The notes: generated from the sequence alone by a model not told the origin. Counted from the first letter of the stretch, positions 1-9,356 are shown. The stretch is DNA of 64,000 nt from Neorhodopirellula pilleata (GCF_007859915.1 NZ_SJPM01000004.1:430881-494880), one strand, 5' to 3'. A program made the numbers and translations.

Positions 1-201
1 GCCGAATCACCTTGGTAACGCCCAGAAAAAACCGGCACCAACTCAAGACTCTTCGTCGATCGAAGGAGCAAGAGTTTACGCAAACTATTATCCTTGTCAA
101 AGGCTCGTCGGATTTTCTGGACCCAGAAATCCACGAATTCTTCCTACCCAGACCGGCGAGATGCCGTCCGGGTTCGGTTGTGCCGGTTAGCCGGACGAAA
201 T

Positions 202-3200
202 CTAGGGTCGTGTGGCGATCTCGACCGGCTCGATCAGCCCCAAATAAGCCATCAAATCGCTCACTTGGTTCATCGAAAGTCCGTCGATCAAGCCGCTGGG
301 CATGATGCTCGACCGGCTCGGCAGGATGGAATCGACCTCCTTATTCTCCACAAAGGTGACTTCGTTTTGAGAATCACGGATTTCCACCCCGTCACCAACC
401 TTGCTGACCATCCCCACATAAACCTTGCCCGAAAGCGTCAAGACTTTCTTGCTGGCGTACTGATCGCTCACCACATGCGAGGGGTGCAGGATGGACTCGA
501 GGATTTCACGACGAGTGAACCGCTTGGCCATGTTCGTCAAATCGGGGCCGATCGATTGACCGTTGGATCCCACGCGGTGGCAGTCGGCACACTTGGCGCT
601 GGCAAACAATCCCTCGCCACTGTGCACATCCCCGGTGTCGCCTTCGGGCGAATCCAAATAAGTCAACAATTGATCGAGATCCCATTTGGATTCGTCTTGG
701 GGAGGCAGTTCCGCTGCGGGTCGATCGGGGAACGTTTTCGCGTACCATGACTGCCACGGCTTCATCGATTTCGAAACGCCTTCGGGACGTTGCATGCCCG
801 TCCAATGTTCAAGAAGCTGTTCGACGTTCTCGAACGAACCGCCTTCGGCTTCGGCACGCAATCCCATCAAAGTCAACGCTCGCAAAGCCATCGGATCTTC
901 CGTCGCGATCGGGACGGTGCGAAGTTGCTTGACGACTTCTTCGGCGGCGGGGCCGTCGAGAATATTCAAGCTGCGTACCAAGTAATCCCAGTTTTCATCA
1001 TTGGGTTTTTGAGACAACGCCAGCGCGACAACGGCACGCCGCTGCGGTTCGGTTCGCCAAATGCGACGCAGGTGTTCGGCGGATTCTTCGTCCGATGCGG
1101 TGGATAACATGGCGATGATGCCGGTGCGAAGTCGACGATGAACATCGTCAATCTTCGGTTCGGCCATCAACTCGTCGTCGAGACTTCGCAACTTGCTCGC
1201 GGTCGCGTCATCGATCGGTCGCTTGAGGCGGAAGATCGCACCGAGGGCGGCGTTTCGCCAACGTGATCCTTCGTCGAGAATCGCCTGCACGTCGTCTTCG
1301 GATAAGTGACGGGCAAAGTCCCGCGTCACGGCAACCATGTACATCGGAAGGCTGCCTTCGGATTCTTCACCGGCAATCTGTTCATACATCTTCAATAACG
1401 AGAATCGCTCGCGAGCGGTCCATTGCCGATCGATGCGTTGCAAACACATCGCCGTCAAGACGCGGTCCATCTTCGGAGCGTCGGAATCGATATAATCCAT
1501 CGCTCTCGGGATCAATTCGTCCGCTTGTAGGTAGGCTGCCAAACGAATCAATTCGTGATTGATGCGAGAGTCGCCAGAAGGGAACTCGGCGGCGATGCGA
1601 TCTCGCAACCAAGGCGCGGCCGTCGCAGGAATCTCACAACGATGCAGCGTGACTTGGCACAGACGCAGGGCATCGACAAAGTCCTTGTCGCTCAAGAAGC
1701 CTTGCATCAACTGGCCGGTTCGTTGCAGTACTTCTCCACCGGTTGTCTTCGTCTTGTCGGCGGCAATCAAGCCGAGCATCCCGACCAACGCGACGCGTGG
1801 GTTGTTGGATGTCAACACTTCGCTGCGCCATGATTCCACCGGCATCCGCTGCAGAATCTGGCGAGCGAGATACGAGACCGTGCGATCTTTGGACGCCAAC
1901 AATTCCAACACCGGGGCTGGGGTCCGAGGCAACTGGCCGCTTCGCAGAATCGCTTCACAAGCTTCACGAACAACAAGCACATCCCCATCGGCAAGGAGTT
2001 CTTCGAGTCGTGCGGCGGCTCGGCGACTCGGTGATAAGCCCAATTGCTTGGTCGCCCGACGTCGGACGGCCTCGTTTTCGGTTTCGGATAACTCGACGAG
2101 CAGCTCGTCGCTGGGAACCGGACCGTACATTTGCATTAAGTTCAAAGCGCGTATGCGGTACGACGCCGGGTTTTCCTCGCTGTACGCCACACCGGCGACC
2201 TGGCGGTTCCAATCATCGCCCAGTTTACTGCGGATCGAAGCGATTTCTTGGCGTGACCAAGCGGCATCGAGCTGAGGCTGACGGACGGCAGCGGCGATGC
2301 CGGTGCCGAGTTGTTTCATCGCGTCTGGAATCTTGCCTTGATAAACGACTCGGTACACACCGCCGGCCGTACCGCGACCACCGGTGCAAAAGTACAACGC
2401 ACCGTCGGGGCCGACACTCAAATCGGTCACGTTAAGCGGCGAGCCTTTCAAGAACACTTCACTGTCGGCGGCGTATCCGCCGTCATCGCTTTTCAAGCGT
2501 ACATTTAAGATGCGTCCTTCGGACCAATCGGCCAAGAACAGGCTATCGTGATAGCGAACCGGGAACATGTGATGTTCATAGCATTCTATGCCCGTCGGGC
2601 TGCCTCGTCCGGTATCGAGCAGATTCGGCAAACGATCAAAGTAATACTCCGGCCATTTGGCCCATCCGGTTCGCCATCCGAACTCGCCGGCTTCGGTGAT
2701 TTCCATCAACGCGGTCGGGCGATACCAAGGCGTTTGAACGTCGGCTTCCATGTCCGCGTCGTGAACGAACAGACTGCCGCTGGGGTGGAATGCCAAGTCG
2801 TACGTGTTTCGTAAACCGCCGGCCACGCGTTCGACGACGTCACCCTCGATGTCGGTCCGAATGATCGTACCGCCGGGAGCTCGCACGCCGCGTCCGTGTC
2901 CACCTGGATCTTCGAAACGCGGCAGCAAATCGCCTTCATAGATGTCTCGTAACGTCTCGCCTTTGCCGGTCTTTCCGATCGGCTGAACGTGGCTACCGAG
3001 TGATAGATAGATCATGCCGTCGGGACCCAGTCGCAACCCGTGGGGCCCGTGCTCGCCGCCTTCGCCTCGGAACTTCATGACGGTCTTGACCGTTTCCAAC
3101 TTGCCGTCACGATTCGAATCGGTCAAACGATACAGGGCCGTGCCTTCGGGTCCTTTACCGGTAACGAAGACTTCGCCGTTGAGAGGCAAGATTCCTTGGA

Positions 3201-3996
3201 CCGAGCTGACTTCTTCGCAGTACGTCCGCACGTCTTCGGGGATGCCGTCGTCGTCGCGATCCACGACGATCAAGAGCGGACCTTGTTCTTGTGCCAGAAG
3301 GATATGGCCGAATTCATCAAACGCCATCGCGATGATCGAACCGACTTGTTCATCATTGACGAGCCGATGAACACCAAAGCCTTTTTGGATTTGGAATCGT
3401 TCGGTTTGTTCTTTCGCGGTTTCGACTTGGACGGTTTGCTCGCGATCCCAAGGAACCGTTTCGCCCAACACGCCATACGATGTCGCGGTTTGCCAAGTCC
3501 CGTCGTTCAGGGCGGGGTTGTCCCACATCGCCAACTCTTTCGAGCTGGTCCGCCAAGAGGAGTCGCTGCTGAAGGTGTACCATTTATCGTCGTTGTTGGG
3601 ACGCACAGAAACTCGAGCTACCAGGGCGGCCGTGTCGCCCGATGTGTTTTCAACTCGAATCGCAACGACGTTGCGTCCGACTTCGAGATAGTCGGAAATC
3701 GTGAACTCCTTCATCGTCCGATACGACTTGCCGGTTCCGATGATTCGGCCGTTGACCCGAACTTCGTACTGGTCGTCGGCGGCGATTTCGAGAACGGCTT
3801 CACCGCGTTCGCGGAGGTTCAAGACTTTACGGAACCAGCACGTATCGCCGACCTTCACGGGTTCGTCGGGCGAAGAATCGCCAGACCAAATCCATTCCGC
3901 TTCGGCAGCCGATGCCGTCGGCGAAACACCGGCGAAAAGAAATACGAGACCGAGACCGATCGCGGTCAACAACGAGAATTGGCGTCGAGTAGACAT
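202..3996 (-). CDS. PVC-type haem-binding protein: beta-propeller dehydrogenase-like, HEAT and cytochrome c domains
   Basis: Secreted protein of 1264 aa. The start is an ATG followed by a signal peptide of about 30 residues ending near SPTASAAEA. After it comes a galactose-binding-like beta domain (about 35-180), then a beta-propeller of the planctomycete membrane-bound dehydrogenase type (about 200-560; runs such as GPHGLRLGPDGMIYLSLG). A long helical HEAT-like stretch follows (about 590-1090). The C-terminal cytochrome c-like domain has CADCH at 1136-1140 for covalent haem, and Met1232 in SSIMPSGL is a plausible distal ligand. Families with this order are abundant in planctomycetes and are thought to oxidise sugars or other polyol substrates in the periplasm; the substrate here cannot be read from sequence. 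Transcribed alone, divergent from the SEC-C gene 220 bases away. Complete. Confidence 0.9.
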   Translation of the reverse strand: MSTRRQFSLLTAIGLGLVFLFAGVSPTASAAEAEWIWSGDSSPDEPVKVGDTCWFRKVLNLRERGEAVLEIAADDQYEVRVNGRIIGTGKSYRTMKEFTISDYLEVGRNVVAIRVENTSGDTAALVARVSVRPNNDDKWYTFSSDSSWRTSSKELAMWDNPALNDGTWQTATSYGVLGETVPWDREQTVQVETAKEQTERFQIQKGFGVHRLVNDEQVGSIIAMAFDEFGHILLAQEQGPLLIVVDRDDDGIPEDVRTYCEEVSSVQGILPLNGEVFVTGKGPEGTALYRLTDSNRDGKLETVKTVMKFRGEGGEHGPHGLRLGPDGMIYLSLGSHVQPIGKTGKGETLRDIYEGDLLPRFEDPGGHGRGVRAPGGTIIRTDIEGDVVERVAGGLRNTYDLAFHPSGSLFVHDADMEADVQTPWYRPTALMEITEAGEFGWRTGWAKWPEYYFDRLPNLLDTGRGSPTGIECYEHHMFPVRYHDSLFLADWSEGRILNVRLKSDDGGYAADSEVFLKGSPLNVTDLSVGPDGALYFCTGGRGTAGGVYRVVYQGKIPDAMKQLGTGIAAAVRQPQLDAAWSRQEIASIRSKLGDDWNRQVAGVAYSEENPASYRIRALNLMQMYGPVPSDELLVELSETENEAVRRRATKQLGLSPSRRAAARLEELLADGDVLVVREACEAILRSGQLPRTPAPVLELLASKDRTVSYLARQILQRMPVESWRSEVLTSNNPRVALVGMLGLIAADKTKTTGGEVLQRTGQLMQGFLSDKDFVDALRLCQVTLHRCEIPATAAPWLRDRIAAEFPSGDSRINHELIRLAAYLQADELIPRAMDYIDSDAPKMDRVLTAMCLQRIDRQWTARERFSLLKMYEQIAGEESEGSLPMYMVAVTRDFARHLSEDDVQAILDEGSRWRNAALGAIFRLKRPIDDATASKLRSLDDELMAEPKIDDVHRRLRTGIIAMLSTASDEESAEHLRRIWRTEPQRRAVVALALSQKPNDENWDYLVRSLNILDGPAAEEVVKQLRTVPIATEDPMALRALTLMGLRAEAEGGSFENVEQLLEHWTGMQRPEGVSKSMKPWQSWYAKTFPDRPAAELPPQDESKWDLDQLLTYLDSPEGDTGDVHSGEGLFASAKCADCHRVGSNGQSIGPDLTNMAKRFTRREILESILHPSHVVSDQYASKKVLTLSGKVYVGMVSKVGDGVEIRDSQNEVTFVENKEVDSILPSRSSIMPSGLIDGLSMNQVSDLMAYLGLIEPVEIATRP

Positions 3997-4217
3997 CCCT
4001 GATTAGCCTTCCATGGCGAGAAATCAGACGTTCATCGGAGTAAAACCAGTGAGAAACCGCTGCTTCATCCGAACATTCGAGCTATGGTTATCAAATCGAC
4101 CACTTCCGTCGCAAGGCATTTCGCTTGAAACCGTCAAAACGAGCCGTCAGCACATAATTTCACGTTTTCATCGAAATTCGTTTGCCGTCAGCCCTTCTAT
4201 ACCCACCATCAAATCCA

Positions 4218-4976
4218 GTGACGAACTCTCCAATCGGCAAAAATTCGCGTTGCCCCTGCGGTAGCGGCAAAAAGTTCAAACACTGTTGTCTCCGCAAAGG
4301 GGTAACGTACAGCGAGAACGAAGACGGTACGATTCGAAAATCGGTTCCGATGTCCGACGAACTCGGTGAGCATTTAGAACAGTTGATGTATCAGCGAAGC
4401 GAGGAACTCGGTCGCGAACTTCAGCCCGATGATCGATTGTTCGAGAATCTCTTATACGAGCACGTCGAACACGATCTGACGCAATCGATGGAAGCAACGG
4501 GAGTCGATCCCGCTTTGATCTACGCCTTCCAAGAAACCGGATTGATTGTGAGCGAAGAGAACCAGCACCTAATCTCGGACAAGGATTTGGCCGCATGGCA
4601 AGCCGCGATCGACCGATATCGCAGTGAACATGAACCACCCCAGGAAGACATCGCCGCTTTCATGGAGATGATGCGTCAGTCCAATCCGGAGGTTTGGGAA
4701 GTGATGAAGTCGATGGCGGAGGAATACGACGATCCCGATGAGTTCACCAATGCGATCATGGTCGGCCCCTGTCCGCAGTGCGAGAGCAGTTCAACCGAGG
4801 ACTGCGAATGCGATCCCGTGATCGAGGATCCCTGCATTGGTCGCTGTTTGGATTGTCGGCAGTTGTTTTGCACGGATTGCCGATGCACGTTCGAGGACGC
4901 CGATCAGGCCGCCGCCCATGAATGTCCCGAATGGGAACGACTGGCGCAGCTTGATGATGATGACGACGCGTTCTAG
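4218..4976 (+). CDS. SEC-C motif zinc-binding protein
   Basis: About 252 aa from a GTG start; a TTG at 4182 would add 12 residues, and neither has a clear ribosome site. I prefer GTG because the conserved SEC-C motif NSRCPCGSGKKFKHCC follows within ten residues. That motif binds one zinc ion and is the same module found at the SecA C-terminus. The middle is acidic and helical. The C-terminal 65 residues hold a second group of cysteines (CPQC, CECD, CLDC, CTDC, plus HEC), which looks like a zinc-ribbon or treble-clef, and end in an acidic tail DDDDDAF. Role unknown; SEC-C proteins often bind ribosomes, SecB or nucleic acids. A family A repeat starts six bases after the stop. Confidence 0.8.
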   Translation: MTNSPIGKNSRCPCGSGKKFKHCCLRKGVTYSENEDGTIRKSVPMSDELGEHLEQLMYQRSEELGRELQPDDRLFENLLYEHVEHDLTQSMEATGVDPALIYAFQETGLIVSEENQHLISDKDLAAWQAAIDRYRSEHEPPQEDIAAFMEMMRQSNPEVWEVMKSMAEEYDDPDEFTNAIMVGPCPQCESSSTEDCECDPVIEDPCIGRCLDCRQLFCTDCRCTFEDADQAAAHECPEWERLAQLDDDDDAF

Positions 4977-4981
4977 CGGCG

Positions 4982-5078
4982 TGTTGATTTAGTCCTAATC
5001 GTAACCCGACGCGTGAGCGAGGGATCATTGATATTGACTCATCCCTCGCTGACGCTTCGGGTTACGATTAAATCAACA
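4982..5078. repeat. Family A inverted repeat, copy 1
   Basis: Imperfect hairpin. Inner arms 4997-5025 and 5041-5069 pair over the GTAACCCG...GAGGGAT core with two mismatches, and outer arms 4982-4990 and 5070-5078 (TGTTGATTT/AAATCAACA) are perfect. The 15-base loop CATTGATATTGACTC is identical to that of copy 2 at 40261-40382. It may also act as a transcription terminator between the SEC-C and mscS-like genes, which converge here. Confidence 0.85.
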
Positions 5079-5082
5079 GACC

Positions 5083-5122
5083 GCTAGCGCCGTCGGCTCA
5101 CTAAAACAACAGCCCGCTAGCC
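5083..5122. repeat. Family E short repeat overlapping the mscS-like stop codon
   Basis: GCTAGCGCCGTCGGCTCACT (5083-5102) recurs at 7595-7614. AACAGCCCGCTAGCC (5108-5122) recurs at 7539-7553. The CTA at 5117-5119 is the complement of the TAG stop of the minus-strand mscS-like gene, so repeat DNA reaches into that gene's last codons. Confidence 0.7.
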
Positions 5123-6169
5123 GGCCATTCGGTCCGAAGCCCGGCGTGTGGGACGAACCTTGGCGTTTCCGCTCATCGACAAGACGCCCTCGTCGCCTTT
5201 GATGTGAATGTCCATCTGCGGGAACGGGATGCCGACTCCAGCTAAATCGAGTTGAGTTTTCACTTCTCCGATTAGCTTTTCAGTAACGGGCCAGTAGTCA
5301 CCTGCGGCAACCCATAAGCGGACTTTCCACTGCACCGCACTGTCACCGAGTCCCGCCAGCACGACAGCGCAACCACGGTTTTCACCGGGGATCATGAACT
5401 GGCTCAAGTTCTCAATCGCTTGCGTCAACGCGACACGAGTCGTTTGCAGGTCCGCCGCATACTCCACGCCAACGAGCACTTCGACGCGGCGATGTCGGTG
5501 ATGGGTCATGTTCTCGATCGTTCCGCCCGCAATCGAACTGTTCGGGACGATGATGCGGCGGTTGTCGGGTGTATCCAAGGTGGTTGTGAACAAATCGATC
5601 TCGTTGACCTTGCCACTGACTCCGGCGGCGGTCACAAAGTCACCGACCTTGAAGGGCCGGAAAACGAGCATCAAGACACCCGCCGCAAAGTTACTCAAGG
5701 TGCCCTGGAAGGCGAGGCCGATGGCAAAACCGGCAGCAGCCAACATCGCCGCCAATCCACCCAGGGGTGCGCCGAGTTTGCTGAGCACCGCACCGACGAC
5801 GCCGAACATGGTCAGGTAGAACACCATCTTGCCGACGAACTTGCCCAGCGTCTCGTCGACCCGGCGGCAAACCGGCTGGCTGATTACGCGCATCAGATAC
5901 TTGGCGGCCAAGTAGCCCAGAAAAATAACGAACAACCCGATCGCGGCGGACAACATCGCCGGAGCCAGATGCGTCGTCGCGTAGGAAGTAAGCCCTGAGA
6001 AATCACCCTCGGCCATGTTCGCGATCAGCGAGGAGGTTGCCTCGGCGATGCTCTGCTTGGTTTCTTCACCGGCCGTCTCCAGCACGGCATCGGCGGCCGT
6101 CAGGTTGTTTGGCTGAGACGCGTTCGCGTTGACCGCGCTGTCCGCAGAAAAAGAATCGGGAAAGTTCAT
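5117..6169 (-). CDS. MscS-family small-conductance mechanosensitive channel
   Basis: Protein of 350 aa that should relieve osmotic shock by opening an ion pore under membrane tension. After an Ala/Ser/Asn-rich N-terminus of about 65 residues come a transmembrane helix (about 70-95), a second (about 108-130) and the Gly/Ala-rich pore helix TM3 (about 133-170, GGLAAMLAAAGFAIGLAFQG and the following FAAGVLMLVFRPF). The beta domain typical of MscS follows (KVGDFVTAAGVSGKVNEI; then VPNSSIAGG). The C-terminal alpha/beta cage ends in a positively charged tail. Length is close to E. coli MscS (286 aa) plus the N-terminal extension. Single gene, convergent with the SEC-C gene; its stop lies in repeat sequence. 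Confidence 0.92.
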   Translation of the reverse strand: MNFPDSFSADSAVNANASQPNNLTAADAVLETAGEETKQSIAEATSSLIANMAEGDFSGLTSYATTHLAPAMLSAAIGLFVIFLGYLAAKYLMRVISQPVCRRVDETLGKFVGKMVFYLTMFGVVGAVLSKLGAPLGGLAAMLAAAGFAIGLAFQGTLSNFAAGVLMLVFRPFKVGDFVTAAGVSGKVNEIDLFTTTLDTPDNRRIIVPNSSIAGGTIENMTHHRHRRVEVLVGVEYAADLQTTRVALTQAIENLSQFMIPGENRGCAVVLAGLGDSAVQWKVRLWVAAGDYWPVTEKLIGEVKTQLDLAGVGIPFPQMDIHIKGDEGVLSMSGNAKVRPTRRASDRMAG

Positions 6170-6405
6170 GTCGGTTCAATCAACAACAAGGAAAGCAATC
6201 GCAAACGAAAAAACGGCATCGAAAGGTCCCCGCCGCTTCCCGAATGACTAACAATCAGCCTCCGCCGGACGCAAGATTGAAAAAACGAAGTTTCGCCCCG
6301 ACGGGTTCACTTTGAGGCGTTTTTGGCACAAACTGCGGCGGTAATTGGTTTCCCCGCCTGTTCTCATGACTGGCCCACCTGTTGTCATAATTGGATTGCG
6401 CATCA

Positions 6406-7413
6406 ATGAACTCTGTACCTGTTGTCTTGCTAAGTGGTTTTGCCGACGAGTCCGCACTCACCAAGAAGGCGAACGAACAGTTCGCAGCGATCGCGGCGAT
6501 CGGGCTTCAGCATTATTCGATCCGCTTCGTCGATGTCGGCAACGGCATCAAGAACGTCATGGCGCTAGATGATTCCGAGATCCGGCAATTGCAGCAAATG
6601 CACGCCGACTACGGTTTGCAAGTTTCCAGCATCGGCTCGCCGATCGGGAAGGTGAAGCTGAACGATGTCGACGACGGGACCTCCAACAAATATGTGCCGT
6701 TTGATTCCTACTTGAAGGAAGACGTGCAGATCGCCTGTGACCGCGCCGAGGCATTCGGGTGCAAGCTTTTACGTGGTTTCTCGTTCTATCATCCCAAGGG
6801 AACGGCCCCCGAACCGCACGTCGACCAGGTCGCCGATCAACTCGGCCGGATCGCCGAAGCGTGCGACGCCCGCGGGTTGACGTTCGGATTGGAAGTCGAG
6901 GCCAACCTGGTCGGTCAAACCGGGCATTTGCTCGCCGACATCACGGCGAAGGTCAATCATCCGGCGATGGTGACGATTTTCGACGGTGCCAACATCGCGA
7001 TGCAGGGATTCACACCTGATCAGGTTTACGCCCAGTACCAAGCCATGAAACCGTCCCTCGGATGGCTGCACATCAAAGACTACAGCGACCCCAACTTGGG
7101 CGGCCGGGTCGATCATGTCGACGAGGAGTCGGCCAGTCACTTCGTACCGGCGGATCGTGGGGATAGCGCCCACGAAACCATCCTGCGCGATCTGAAGACG
7201 TTTTTGCCGACGCTCCATTCGCGAATGACCGCACGCGGTGCTGCGGGCGTGTTCTTGGATTTGGAACCACACGTTCGCGGCGGCGGCCAGTTCGGCGGTT
7301 TCAGCGGTCCCGACGGGTTCGGGATTGCCGCGCGAGCCCTGTGCAAGTTACTCGACTACGTCGGCATCGGCTACGAGCTGCGTTCGTTTGAAACGCTCAA
7401 AGCGTGTTCGTAG
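6406..7413 (+). CDS. Sugar phosphate isomerase/epimerase family TIM-barrel protein
   Basis: About 335 aa from the ATG at 6406; a TTG at 6391 gives five extra residues that do not fit the family. Xylose-isomerase-like AP endonuclease 2 fold: N-terminal strand VPVVLLSGFADESA, then metal-site elements typical of the family, including TFGLEVEANLVGQTG (Glu ligand), VTIFDGANIAMQG, LGWLHIKDY (His/Lys/Asp) and VFLDLEPHVRGGGQFGGFSGPDGF near the C-terminus. Such enzymes isomerise or epimerise sugars or inositol derivatives using a divalent metal; the substrate is unknown. Transcribed alone, divergent from the mscS-like gene (236-base spacer), and followed by a family B repeat 17 bases after the stop. 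Confidence 0.85.
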   Translation: MNSVPVVLLSGFADESALTKKANEQFAAIAAIGLQHYSIRFVDVGNGIKNVMALDDSEIRQLQQMHADYGLQVSSIGSPIGKVKLNDVDDGTSNKYVPFDSYLKEDVQIACDRAEAFGCKLLRGFSFYHPKGTAPEPHVDQVADQLGRIAEACDARGLTFGLEVEANLVGQTGHLLADITAKVNHPAMVTIFDGANIAMQGFTPDQVYAQYQAMKPSLGWLHIKDYSDPNLGGRVDHVDEESASHFVPADRGDSAHETILRDLKTFLPTLHSRMTARGAAGVFLDLEPHVRGGGQFGGFSGPDGFGIAARALCKLLDYVGIGYELRSFETLKACS

Positions 7414-7430
7414 CCGTAAACCGACGCGTG

Positions 7431-7549
7431 GCGGGCTGTTGATTTAATCGTTTAACGGCAAGCCGCAGGCGACAGAGCTTGAGAACGCAGACGCCTGCGG
7501 CTTGCCGTTAAACGAAAACGCCCAATCGTGCACTCAATCAACAGCCCGC
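7431..7549. repeat. Family B inverted repeat, copy 1
   Basis: Perfect 23-bp arms at 7449-7471 and 7492-7514 (core TTTAACGGCAAGCCGCAGGC) enclose a 20-base loop. Outer perfect arms of 14 bp lie at 7431-7444 and 7536-7549 (GCGGGCTGTTGATT and its complement). The same 23-bp arms occur at 24060-24082/24103-24125. Likely hairpin in DNA or RNA; possible terminator for the TIM-barrel gene and for the convergent flgM-like gene. Confidence 0.88.
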
Positions 7550-7614
7550 TAGCCACGGGCCTCGAATGGTGGCGTGTCTGCCGTAAAGCCCGCGGCTAGC
7601 GCCGTCGGCTCACT
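7536..7614. repeat. Family E short repeat, second copy
   Basis: Contains AACAGCCCGCTAGCC (7539-7553) and GCTAGCGCCGTCGGCTCACT (7595-7614), both also found next to the mscS-like stop at 5083-5122. Here it joins the end of a family B element. Confidence 0.65.
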
Positions 7615-7647
7615 TCACTAGCCCTAATTTTCGGGTTTGACGCAGCA

Positions 7648-7980
7648 CTAGGCGAAATCATCCAAGAGCCGTTCCAGCGCGATGTCGAGCTTTTCCGGGG
7701 TTTCGTAGCTGCCGTTGGCGATTTGGCGGCGTAGCTCGGCGACACGATCGATTCGGATTTCACCCCCGCCGGCGATGGCGTTGGATTCGCTCAAGCGATT
7801 CGTTGAGGTTAATTCAGACGCTCGAGCGGCGGACGATAGGTCCAATTGATCGATCGGTGCGGCCGACGGCTTGGGGCCGGTCGCGCTGGTACCAAGACGG
7901 TTACCAACGTCGGATTTAACGTTGCCGACGGGGTTGGTCGGTTGGGCGGTTGATAAACGGAATGGTCCGTAAATTTGCAT
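7648..7980 (-). CDS. flgM: FlgM-like anti-sigma-28 factor
   Basis: About 110 aa from the ATG at 7980; an upstream start at 8169 is possible but adds 63 residues without family character. The first two thirds are Ser/Thr/Pro/Asn-rich and probably disordered, as in known FlgM. The C-terminal 35 residues match the sigma-28-binding helices: RIDRVAELRRQIANGSYETP, then EKLDIALERLLDDF. FlgM holds FliA inactive until the flagellar hook is complete and FlgM is exported. No flagellar gene is nearby in this window, so the gene is an orphan here; a chemoreceptor lies at 46.7 kb. The symbol rests on the C-terminal motif only. Confidence 0.72.
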   Translation of the reverse strand: MQIYGPFRLSTAQPTNPVGNVKSDVGNRLGTSATGPKPSAAPIDQLDLSSAARASELTSTNRLSESNAIAGGGEIRIDRVAELRRQIANGSYETPEKLDIALERLLDDFA

Positions 7981-8525
7981 CTTCACTGGCTCCCGGGAGG
8001 AAGGCGGAACCTGAACTTCCGATTCCGCCCCCTCGTGGGTGAACGCTCGAGCGAGCGAACTGCGGAAATAGCTTCGGAAATTCAGAAACGGTGTTGGGAA
8101 TTGGGCTGGCAATGACCGAGGTTCCACAAAAACCAGGCACCCAAACGGGTGGCTGAGGATCTGTTTCATCCATTCTCAATTCGGTCATTTGCGCCGCAAT
8201 CCTTGTCCCAGGATGCATTCCGTCAGAATCAGTGGAGACTTCGCAAGCGCAGACGTTTGAGATTACCCGTGTTATCGGCTCGGTCGTCGCGGTTACTGCA
8301 GTCCGTTTTCGGTCTTTGACGAAATGAACCCGGTCGTGATCGCTGGCAAGGACGCCATCAATTCTCAAAATTAGCAAGCTCGTGAAACCGGCGACAAGAC
8401 CAAGCCCGGAGGAAACTTGAGCGATTCTGGTGAAAGAATTGAATCTTCACACGGCCTTGCCCGATTCGCCCGAACAAACGACGATACCCCCGACATCCAT
8501 CTTTCGGTATTCCCCACGAAGTTGA
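7981..8525. other. Gene-free spacer between divergent flgM-like and glmU-like genes
   Basis: 545 bases between two divergent starts. The short frames here have no family character and no good start sites. It must hold both promoters, but I see no convincing -35/-10 pair, riboswitch fold or repeat. Confidence 0.5.
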
Positions 8526-9356
8526 ATGAACGTCAGCCCCGAAAACGCGTCCGGTCCCCCACCCGAAACTGCTCCGATGCCCCCTACGACCGTCCCCGCC
8601 GGCGATCTTGATCCCATGGTGGTCGTTTTGGCGGCCGGCAAGGGCACCCGTATGAACAGTGATTTGCCGAAGGTCCTGTGCCGGGTCGTCGATCGCCCTA
8701 TGATCCATTTCGTGCTCGATGCGGCCGACCAAGCCGGCATCGGCAAGAAAATCGTCGTCGTCGGTTACGAAGCCCAACAAGTCCGGGCCGAACTCGATTC
8801 ACGAGGCCAAGCGGACATCGTTTACGCATTACAAAGCGAGCAACTCGGTACCGGCCACGCCGTTCAGATGTGTCTGGAGCATCTGCAAGGGCATCAAGGT
8901 CTGACGCTGGTGATTGCCGGCGATTCTCCGCTCGTTCAGTCCGAGAGCCTTCGAACGTTGATCGATCATTTCGACCGAACGCGGCCGGCCCTCCTGTTGG
9001 GCACGCTCACCAAAGACAACCCCGAAGGGCTCGGAAGAATCCTGCGAAACGAGCAGGGCCAATTCATCGGGATTGTCGAGCACAAAGACGCCACCGAGGC
9101 GGAGCGTCAAACCAAAGAGGTCAACATGAGCACCTATTTGTTCTCGACGCCTGATCTCGTCTGGGCGTTATCCAACCTGAGCAACGAGAACGCTCAGGGC
9201 GAATACTACTTAACCGACTGCGCTCGATTGCTCCGCGAAGCGGGTCGCGACGTCGAGGCACTCCCGGTCCTGAAGGACTGTGAATCGTTGTCGATCAACA
9301 ATCCCGACGAGCTAGCGCTGGTCGACCAAACGATGCGAAAGATGGGCTATGCGTGA
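8526..9356 (+). CDS. GlmU-type UDP-N-acetylglucosamine pyrophosphorylase domain protein
   Basis: Protein of 276 aa that should join UTP or another NTP to a sugar-1-phosphate, most likely GlcNAc-1-P for peptidoglycan or lipopolysaccharide precursors. A Pro-rich lead of 30 residues precedes the nucleotidyltransferase core: LAAGKGTRMNSDLPKV (35-50, nucleotide-binding loop), GTGHAVQ, IAGDSPL (metal-binding Asp), and the EYYLTD element typical of GlmU. It stops at the end of the Rossmann-like domain and lacks the left-handed beta-helix acetyltransferase half that makes E. coli GlmU 456 aa, so GlcN-1-P acetylation would need another protein. Its stop overlaps the prs start by 8 bases, so the two are co-translated. 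glmU-prs is also a neighbour pair in Bacillus. Confidence 0.85.
   Translation: MNVSPENASGPPPETAPMPPTTVPAGDLDPMVVVLAAGKGTRMNSDLPKVLCRVVDRPMIHFVLDAADQAGIGKKIVVVGYEAQQVRAELDSRGQADIVYALQSEQLGTGHAVQMCLEHLQGHQGLTLVIAGDSPLVQSESLRTLIDHFDRTRPALLLGTLTKDNPEGLGRILRNEQGQFIGIVEHKDATEAERQTKEVNMSTYLFSTPDLVWALSNLSNENAQGEYYLTDCARLLREAGRDVEALPVLKDCESLSINNPDELALVDQTMRKMGYA

Noticed and set aside
1..201. Short frames at the window start
   Set aside because: No motif and no credible start. Probably the 3' flank of the haem protein gene, with nothing that can be defended.
3040..4002. 320-codon plus-strand frame
   Set aside because: Antisense to the haem protein's signal peptide and beta domain; no motif.
4982..5078. 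tRNA or small RNA gene
   Set aside because: It folds as a simple hairpin with a repeat family, has no cloverleaf, and recurs at 40261.
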